Part shown: one piece after another, positions 36,146 through 43,093 of the stretch
Layout of the letters: every line of letters begins with the position of its first letter
How positions within the stretch are numbered: the stretch's first letter is position 1
Source of the DNA: Tubiluchus corallicola
Lineage: Eukaryota; Priapulida; Priapulimorpha; Priapulimorphida; Tubiluchidae
Assembly (NCBI GenBank): GCA_030141605.1
Contig: JAQGDQ010001390.1
Coordinates: 1 to 43,093 of the forward strand
Length of the DNA: 43,093 nucleotides
Reading direction: 5' to 3'
Notes under the pieces: model-generated
The model's input: only the letters and a program-made list of their open reading frames with translations
Database searches by the model: none
What the model was told of the DNA's origin: nothing
Position numbers and translations under genes: made by a program

Positions 36146-37480
36146 TAGTCAGGGTGTGTCCAGGCTATCAGGACTCAGTAGTCAGTGTGTGTCCGTACTA
36201 TCAGGACTCAGTAGTCAGGGTGTGTCCAGGCTATCAGGACTCAGTAGCCAGGGTGCGTCCAGACTATCAGGACTCAGTAGTCAGGGTGTGTCCAGACTAT
36301 CAGGACTCAGTAGTCAGGGTATGTCCAGACTATCAGGACTCAGTAGACAGGGTGTGTCCAGACTAATAGGACTCAGTAGTCAGTGTGTGTCCATACTATC
36401 AGGACTCAGTAGTCAGTGTGTGTCCAGACTATCAGGACTCAGTAGTCAGGGTGTGTCCAGACTATCAGAACTCAGTAGTCAGGGTGTGTCCAGACTATCA
36501 GGACTCAGTAGTCAGGGTGTGTCCAGACTATCAGGACTCAGTAGTCAGTGTGTGTCCAGACTATCAGGACTCAGCAGTCATGGTGTGTCCAGACTATCAG
36601 TCAGGGTATGTCCAGACTGTCAGGACTCAGTAGTCAGGGTGTGTCCACACTATCAGGACTCAGTAGTCAGGGTGTGTCCAGACTATCAGGACTCAGTAGA
36701 CAGGGTGTGTCCACACTATCAGGACTCAGTAGTCAGGGTGTGTCCAGACTATCAGGACTCAGTAGACAGTGTGTGTCCACACTATCAGGACTCAGTAGTC
36801 AGGGTGTGTCCAGACTATCAGGACTCAGTAGTCAGTGTATGTCCAGACTATCAGGACTCAGTAGTCAGGATGCGTCCAGACTATCAGGACTGAGTAGACA
36901 GGGTGTGTCCAGACTATCAGGACTCCGTAGTCAGTGTGTGTCCAGACTATCAGGACTCAGTAGTCAGAGTGTGTCCAGACTATCAGGACTCAGTAATCAG
37001 GGTGTGTCCAGACTATCAGAACTCAGTAGTCAGGGTATGTCCAGACTATCAGAACTCAGTAGTCAGGGTATGTCCAGACTATCAGAACTCAGTAGTCAGG
37101 GTGTGTCCATACTATCAGGACTCAGTAGTCAGGGTGTGTCCAGACTATCAGGACTGAGTAAACAGGGTGTGGTCAGACTATCAGGACTCCGTAGTCAGTG
37201 TGTGTCCAGACTATCAGGACTCAGTAGTCAGGGTGTGTCCAGACTATCAGGACTCAGTAGTCAGGGTGTGTCCAGACTATCAGGACTCAGTAATCAGGGT
37301 GTGTCCAGACTATCAGAACTCAGTAGAAAGGGTGTGTCCAGACTATCCGGACTCAGCAATCAGGATGTGTCCAGGCTATCAGGACTCAGTAGTCAGGGTG
37401 TGTCCAAACTAATAGGACTCAGTAGTCAGGGTGTGTCCAGACTATCAGGCTTCAGTAGTCATGGTGTGTCCAGACCATTA
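36146..37480 (+). repeat. 33-bp minisatellite, about 40 units
   Basis: Units of 33 bp: GGTGTGTCCAGACTATCAGG then ACTCAGTAGTCAG. As 33 is 11 codons, two plus frames stay open over long stretches (VCPDYQDSVVR and SRLSGLSSQGV), while the third plus frame and all minus frames have a stop per unit. A 10-bp deletion near 36596 switches the frame between the two longest frames. Mostly point variants (GTAGACAGG, GAACTCAG), implying recent unequal exchange. Intronic to CASK. Confidence 0.95.
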
Positions 37481-37837
37481 GGGCTAACTGTAACCACAAC
37501 TTCACACACAGTTTGCTCTTGCTCACGACAATTTTGCTCTCACTATAATTAACAGTAATAATGAGAGTGAGCAGTACATACATCAGTACTTACAAATATT
37601 CTAAGGATGACACCGTGTGTGTTGTGCCTCCTACTAACAAAAAATTTCTGCTAGTACACTGCTTAGTTTCTTTCAAAAAGGCAACAATCAAACTAGTTTA
37701 AACATATATATATTTTACAACCTTTGGACAAAGCAGTGGAACAGATACAAAACGGCCTCTGCATTACATACAAGTACAATATTTGAAAGACAAAGTGCAC
37801 AATTATTTTTTACGGAACAATTAAACAAGCATATTAA

Positions 37838-38295
37838 CCCTTTCATACCCGTTGTATCCCATGGGATACGAGAATATTTTCTGCCTTTAAAATTAATAAA
37901 ATTTTAAAACTGAGAGTTATTTGATCTGTTAATAGTTATTTTGATTTAAGCCATTAACAATAGACTAAAATGGTGATAAAATGGCAAACTAGAAAATCTA
38001 CATAGCATGAAAAACAGCGCAAGGTACAGTACTTTAGAAACGACTTTGTACAGATCAGCATAGCATGCATACTAAATGTCTTAAATACTTTAAAAAATTA
38101 TCAGCAGTTGCAAAATGAAGCACATTTTATGCTTCCATTGAATCCCAATGTATCCCGTGGGATACAGGCTATATTTAGCATGCGGGAAAGGGTAGAAAAA
38201 AATAATTATTATGTGTAAACAAGATGGACGTACTAAACAAAAGTACCAAGCCAAAATTTTTTTCTTATTAAAAAAATAATTTGGGACTGAAAGGG
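37838..38295 (+). mobile_element. piggyBac-like MITE with TTAA target duplication
   Basis: The element is flanked on both sides by TTAA (37834-37837, 38296-38299). It begins CCCTTTCATACCCG and ends GGGACTGAAAGGG, giving an inverted repeat of CCCTTTCA and the nearby CCC. TTAA plus CCCTTT-type ends are characteristic of the piggyBac superfamily. The 458-bp body is non-coding. Two near-identical palindromes lie inside: GTATCCCATGGGATAC (about 37853) and TGTATCCCGTGGGATACA (about 38149). It sits in the 6 kb CASK intron. Confidence 0.8.
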
Positions 38296-38299
38296 TTAA

Positions 38300-39168
38300 T
38301 TAATAAAAAAGACAGTCGCAATTTAATTAATATGCGGCAAAAGAATGAACAGTAATAATAACATTATCAATTTGGCATACTGAATTTAGCTTAATTTAAA
38401 ACGTTTAGCTTCTCAAATATAAATGTGTACAGCAGTAAATATCCTACAGTTTACTGGGATATTATTGACCCGGAGACCATTAAGTAAGACGTGCATTTTG
38501 ACATCATTATTCAAGATTTCAAAATTTCCAAAGTCTTCATTAAGAAACTGATTCGATATTGATAAACAACATACGACATCTAGCAGCAATGTACCCTGCG
38601 TAGTGAAGTAAATAATGTTCAGTAGTTTCACTATGGAAGCCAGGCGCGCAAGTTTTAGTACTAAGTTACCATCACTAGATTTAAAAGCATGAAGATTTAA
38701 ATCACAGTTCAGTTGTGAGAATCTAGGCCTCTCCTGGTGTGATGGACTGCCTAGGGTGTTTCACCAAATGAATAAAACTTGGGAATTTCGACACAGTTGA
38801 AGTGAACAATCAAATTCATCAGCTTAAAAGGAAAACTTCAGGCCGCGTCACCTATAACAACTGAATGCAATGAGACTGAAACTTGACCTTTGTCTTTGTG
38901 CAGAACGGATTCAAAGATGTCGCCAAGAATTTAATGTAAAGAGAATAGACAAGACATGATGTCTTCATGACAATAACGCTGCAATTTCAAACTAAAATCT
39001 GCTTTCAAGGCAAGGAAAAATAAATAAAATGTGACAGATACAGAGCGAAGGTGATAAAAAACTCAATGATACATGCTGAAGGAGCTCGAAACATTTTCAT
39101 TAAATGACAAAACAGTAATCTTGCTTCATATTACCACGTTCACATTTTCAAGCAGAAATTCAGCTTAC
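38300..39168. other. CASK intron, no feature
   Basis: Intronic sequence between the piggyBac-like element and the alpha-C exon. Confidence 0.6.
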
Positions 39169-39323
<155 letters not shown>

Positions 39324-39464
39324 TTAACTAGTATAATCAAATTAGCTGGCTTTAATATAATGATAGATTGTACATATTGAATAGGCAATACGACAGTATT
39401 ATAGACCCAAAGACTTGTATGCTATGAACCGAACCTATTTAATTAGAGGAAGATGCTGAAAAAA

Positions 39465-39535
39465 TTGCAAGTCCGCCAGGATTCGAACCCACAAACTTTC
39501 ACTTATAGGGCTCATAAATCAGACTTAGTACAGTT
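39465..39535 (-). mobile_element. tRNA-like B box of a SINE head
   Basis: The minus strand contains GTGGGTTCGAATCCTGGCGG, a perfect RNA polymerase III B box (GGTTCGAATCC). The T-stem pairs imperfectly and no clear A box or anticodon arm is found upstream, so this is not an intact tRNA gene. A decayed SINE head is the likeliest reading. Confidence 0.35.
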
Positions 39536-40439
39536 CAATATCTAAAATAAGTAGGATAAGTGCAATAAAGTTTAAAACTAGAAAAATCTATTTCAGATGT
39601 GACTGTAAATTTTCCAAGAAAGCTAAGATGAGCGCAACTGTTACTGTCACTCCAAACAAAATTGCAATTAAATTTTATTTTCATCTGCTAGACTATTCAC
39701 ATGCAGCCATGGCAGTGGAACTTAGTCACGTTATGAGTGCATTTGCCTGGCAGTGTCAGTCTGCTTGGCAATGTTCCAAAAAGATTCCTTGTTAAATATT
39801 GCCTTGGGTAAAACAAAACCGCTTCAGTGTAAATATGCGCACAAAATTTCAAATTTTCACTTAATCAAGATTAAATCAACATCAGCGTGACACATTTACA
39901 GCAATGCAGTTTACTGATTGAACTTTGTTGGCGTTCTGTTTGGTTTGAAGAAACCAAAAAACTTGAAATTGAGTCTCAAGACTTTATTCTTAAGATTTTA
40001 TTCTGAAGTGTCTACATAATCAGCGAAGCAGTGTCATGTTGAAAAGCAGAAAACCAAGTGACCAAAAACTACAGGTGAAATCATTTAGGTATGAAAACAG
40101 GTTTACAGATTATGTATTCCTAAACTGTAGAAGCCAATGAAAATTTAAACAGTAAAGAGAAAGATTTAACAATTTTAACAAGAACACCTGAAGGTGGCAA
40201 CACTATTCAAAACTAAAAAAAAGTATGATGACAATACAATATAAATTTAAATTTAAAGTAATTAAAATGATTTTCTTCTGTCCACTGTTATTTTTTTAAA
40301 TGCATTGCAAGATGCAGAATTATTAAAATTAATGACAGTTGGCCAACAAAATATGTGAAAACAAACCTGACTGGACTGAAATAACACAGTGCAAGCCTGA
40401 TTGACTGACTAACCGTAATACATGTAATATTAAGTTTAT

Positions 40440-40612
40440 GAAATATATGCATGTTGTTCTGTTGTATGCATTTTTCTGTGCTTGAATCATTACACCACTT
40501 ACACGTGAATTCTTTGTCCCGATGTATAATGTTTTTTAAGTCTAATTTATCTTTGTCACTTGTAATTTGTTTTGCTCAGTAGTTCAATAAATAAAATAAA
40601 AATATTCAACTT
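40440..40612 (+). mobile_element. Possible retroelement 3' end
   Basis: The stretch is T-rich and ends TTCAATAAATAAAATAAAAA, a polyadenylation-like signal plus A-rich tail. No second copy was seen. Confidence 0.3.
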
Positions 40613-40754
40613 GTCACAAAATACGATCCTCTTGATGGCACCTCACGAAACCAATTAACAGGGCCATTCCTTGCAAAAATCTCAATGCCCTAAGGAGTCA
40701 GTTGAAAAGGAAAAATCCAATGTTGTAACAATTACTAATGTTCTATGTCCATTT

Positions 40755-41125
40755 AAAGTCAACTATGTCAACTCAACATGTAAAAGTCAACTATGTCAAC
40801 TTAACATGTAAAAGTCAACTATGTCAACTCAACATGTAAAGTCAACTATGTCAGCTCAACATGTAAAGTCAACTATGTCAACTCAGCATGTAAAGTCAAC
40901 TATGACAACTCAACATGTAAAGTCAACTATGTCAACTCAACATGTAAAAGTCAACTATGTCAACTCAACATGTAAAGTCAACTATGTCAACTCAGCATGT
41001 AAAGTCAACTATGTCAACTCAACATGTAAAAGTCAACTATGTCAACTCAACATGTAAAGTCAACTATGTCAACTCAACATATAAAGTCAACTATGTCAAC
41101 TCAACATGTAAAGCCAACTGGTCCA
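40755..41125 (+). repeat. 27-28-bp minisatellite
   Basis: About 13 units of AAGTCAACTATGTCAACTCA plus ACATGTAA. Units differ by one A (27 or 28 bp), which shifts frames along the array. The last unit runs straight into the unrecognised frame at 41105-41311. Confidence 0.95.
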
Positions 41126-41311
41126 ACTCTTTGGAATAAAATTAAAACAGAAATTAAACAAGCTCAGTCTCTCTACAATAATAAAAGAAATTCAAAGATT
41201 ACTTATTTTCGTGTTACTGAGCACAAACAATATTTTTTAAAGCAATATACTACGAAGTTACAAAGTGACAGCATTCCAATGAGACAAAACTTATTAGCAC
41301 ATATGATTTAA
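41105..41311 (+). pseudogene. Unrecognised ORF fragment, possibly retroelement C-terminus
   Basis: After the tandem array the frame continues PTGPTLWNKIKTEIKQAQSL then YNNKRNSKITYFRVTEHKQY and about 27 more residues to a stop at 41309. GPTLWNKIKTEIKQAQSL resembles the LWNxLPxEIxxAxS motif near the C-terminus of many non-LTR ORF2 proteins. The rest is not recognised. No upstream coding sequence survives beyond the array, so it is at most a fragment. Confidence 0.35.
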
Positions 41312-42097
41312 TTTACTTTTGTATACCGCTATAGAGGACAGTTTTAGCTCTACTAACCCATCCAACCTGTTCTCGCATTCAACTTCCCTCTAACCATTAA
41401 TACTTCCGGTCTTTCGTTTGCTTAACCTTTTCCATTCCTCTGTCAGAATGCACAAAGTCCTCTTTAATTCTGGCAGGCAAACGAAATATTATTTAATATG
41501 TGAACTGTCTAGAAATTGAATATTTTGGGAGTAGACTTTGTAAAAGTATTTTGTTTGAAATGGAAATAAATATTACAATTACAATAACTATATACAAGGA
41601 CGGAAAAGCAGTTCACGGCCCTCTGATGACCCAGCTACGTTGTTTTAGGTGCCCTTTCATCAAGTGCTTGCGTTGCCTTGGTGGCAACATCCACTTTGTA
41701 TTTACTCCTCCACTTGAAAATGTTTAAGGAGAACATGATCATCATCAGCCATTCACGTGACTTGCTGTGAGGTTAATTAAGGTTCTTCAAAGGATGAATG
41801 CAAGAAATGATTTTTCCAAGAAAATTTTGATGTAGCACTTAAACTCTATATGAACCGCTAGTTTGAATATTATGACTTTACCCTTTCCTGGCATAATTTA
41901 GAGTTGCCACTGAGGAAAAAAGACATTTCAAGGAAGCCAAATATCAATTACTTCCACTGACAAGCATGAAAAACTTAAACAAACACAATTCAACCAAACA
42001 AAAGCTCTCCAGACGTTTATTGGCTGGTGTACTCTGGCTTTAATATGAAAGAGCTTCTGCCAAGACGTTCAAAGACGTTTACAGATCAACTTCTTGA
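41312..42097. other. Upstream CASK intron, no feature
   Basis: No exon with the glycine-rich loop or the beta-3 lysine of CASK was seen on the minus strand here or in 39275-40440. The frame at 41500-41727 is unrecognised. Confidence 0.5.
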
Positions 42098-43093
42098 TGA
42101 GAATAAGCAAAAACCCTGAAGAACAATACTTGGCTAAATGCTTAGGTAAGCACACCCTGACTCTCACTTGAGTAAATATGATACACACGAGAATAAGCAA
42201 AAACCCTGAAGAACAATACTTGGCTAAATGCTTAGGTAAGCTGACCCTGACTCTCACTGAGTAAATATGATACACACGAGAATAAGCAAAAACCCTGAAG
42301 AACAATACTTGGCTAAATGCTTAGTAAGCACACTCTGACTCTCACTGAGTAAATATGATACACACGAGAATAAGCAAAAACCCTGAAGAACAATACTTGG
42401 CTAAATGCTTAGGTAAGCTGACCCTGACTCTCACTGAGTAAATATGATACACACGAGAATAAGCAAAAACCTTGAAGAACAATGCTTGGCAAAATGCTTA
42501 GGTAAGCTGACCCTGACTCTCACTGAGTAAATATGATACACACGAGAATAAGCAAAAACCTTGAAGAACAATGCTTGGCAAAATGCTTAGGTAAGCTGAC
42601 CCTGACTCTCACTGAGTAAATATGATACACACGAGAATAAGCAAAAACCTTGAAGAACAATGCTTGGCTAAATGCTTAGTAAGCACACCCTGGCTCTCAC
42701 TTGAGTAAATATGATACACACGAGAATAAGCAAAAACCTTGAAGAACAATGCTTGGCTAAATGCTTAGGTAAGCTGACCCTGACTCTCACTGAGTAAATA
42801 TGATACACACGAGAATAAGCAAAAACCTTGAAGAACAATGCTTGGCTAAATGCTTAGGTAAGCTGACCCTGACTCTCACTGAGTAAATATGATACACACG
42901 AGAATAAGCAAAAACCCTGAAGAACAATACTTGGCTAAATGCTTAGGTAAGCTGACCCTGGCTCTCACTGAGTAAATATGATACACACGAGAATAAGCAA
43001 AAACCCTGAAGAACAATACTTGGCTAAATGCTTAGGTAAGCTGACCCTGACTCTCACTGAGTAAATATGATACACACGAGAATAAGCAAAAAC
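42098..43093 (+). repeat. 88-89-bp satellite array, continues past window edge
   Basis: About 11 units beginning GAGAATAAGCAAAAACCCTG and containing AACAATACTTGGCTAAATGC, TTAGGTAAGCTGACCCTGAC and GAGTAAATATGATACACAC. Unit starts at 42189, 42278 and 42366 show the 89/88-bp period. Two subtypes alternate (CCCTG with AATACTTGG, CCTTG with AATGCTTGG). The array leaves the window in a partial unit. Confidence 0.96.

Noticed and set aside
36156-37552. Open frames of 245 and 334 codons on the plus strand
   Set aside because: They consist of an 11-residue repeat dictated by a 33-bp satellite, change frame at a 10-bp deletion, and lie antisense in a CASK intron.
39465-39535. Functional tRNA gene
   Set aside because: Only the B box is good; T-stem, A box and anticodon arm do not form a cloverleaf.

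Overview
The window is animal (metazoan) nuclear DNA: AT-rich, sparse in coding sequence, full of microsatellites, minisatellites and decayed transposons, with short exons bounded by GT/AG splice sites. The only host gene I can support is a minus-strand orthologue of CASK, the MAGUK-family scaffold with an N-terminal CaM-kinase-like domain. Eight exons join in one unbroken frame of 325 residues, from the alpha-C helix of the kinase domain, through the catalytic loop, GFG loop, APE motif, C-lobe and CaM-binding segment, into the first L27 domain. The gene runs off the right edge (start codon, glycine loop and beta-3 lysine exons) and its 3' part (rest of L27, PDZ, SH3, guanylate kinase) was not found in the 21 kb left of the last exon. 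The lineage cannot be fixed from this; the sequence is clearly CASK but fairly diverged from vertebrates, so a non-vertebrate animal is likely.

Layout. 1-21426 has no exon I recognise. It holds decayed mobile DNA: a pair of 0.37 kb terminal-inverted-repeat elements (2896, 16777), a pair of hAT-like elements with 8-bp target duplications (10536, 20576), a 0.7 kb TIR element (18202), a reverse-transcriptase relic (5465), a LINE C-terminal fragment carrying an in-frame tandem duplication (12920), several retroelement 3' ends and a three-copy dispersed family. 21427-39274 carries the CASK exons in reverse order. 39275-43093 is the upstream CASK intron, ending in an 89-bp tandem array that leaves the window.

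The most interesting item is a 57-nt, frame-preserving mini-exon (31325-31381) between the GFG exon and the APE exon. Skipping it gives the canonical CASK activation segment; including it adds 19 residues that contain a second KLGxFG motif resembling the GFG loop just upstream. It looks like an optional, partly duplicated DFG-loop exon placed inside the activation segment of a pseudokinase. Two direct repeats flank the GFG exon and could in principle mediate duplication of it.

The long open frames elsewhere (notably 36.1-37.5 kb, 34.8-35.9 kb, 3.8-4.2 kb) come from tandem repeats and are not taken as genes. Coordinates of transposon ends and splice sites were read by eye; all homology statements rest on recalled family sequence, not a search.
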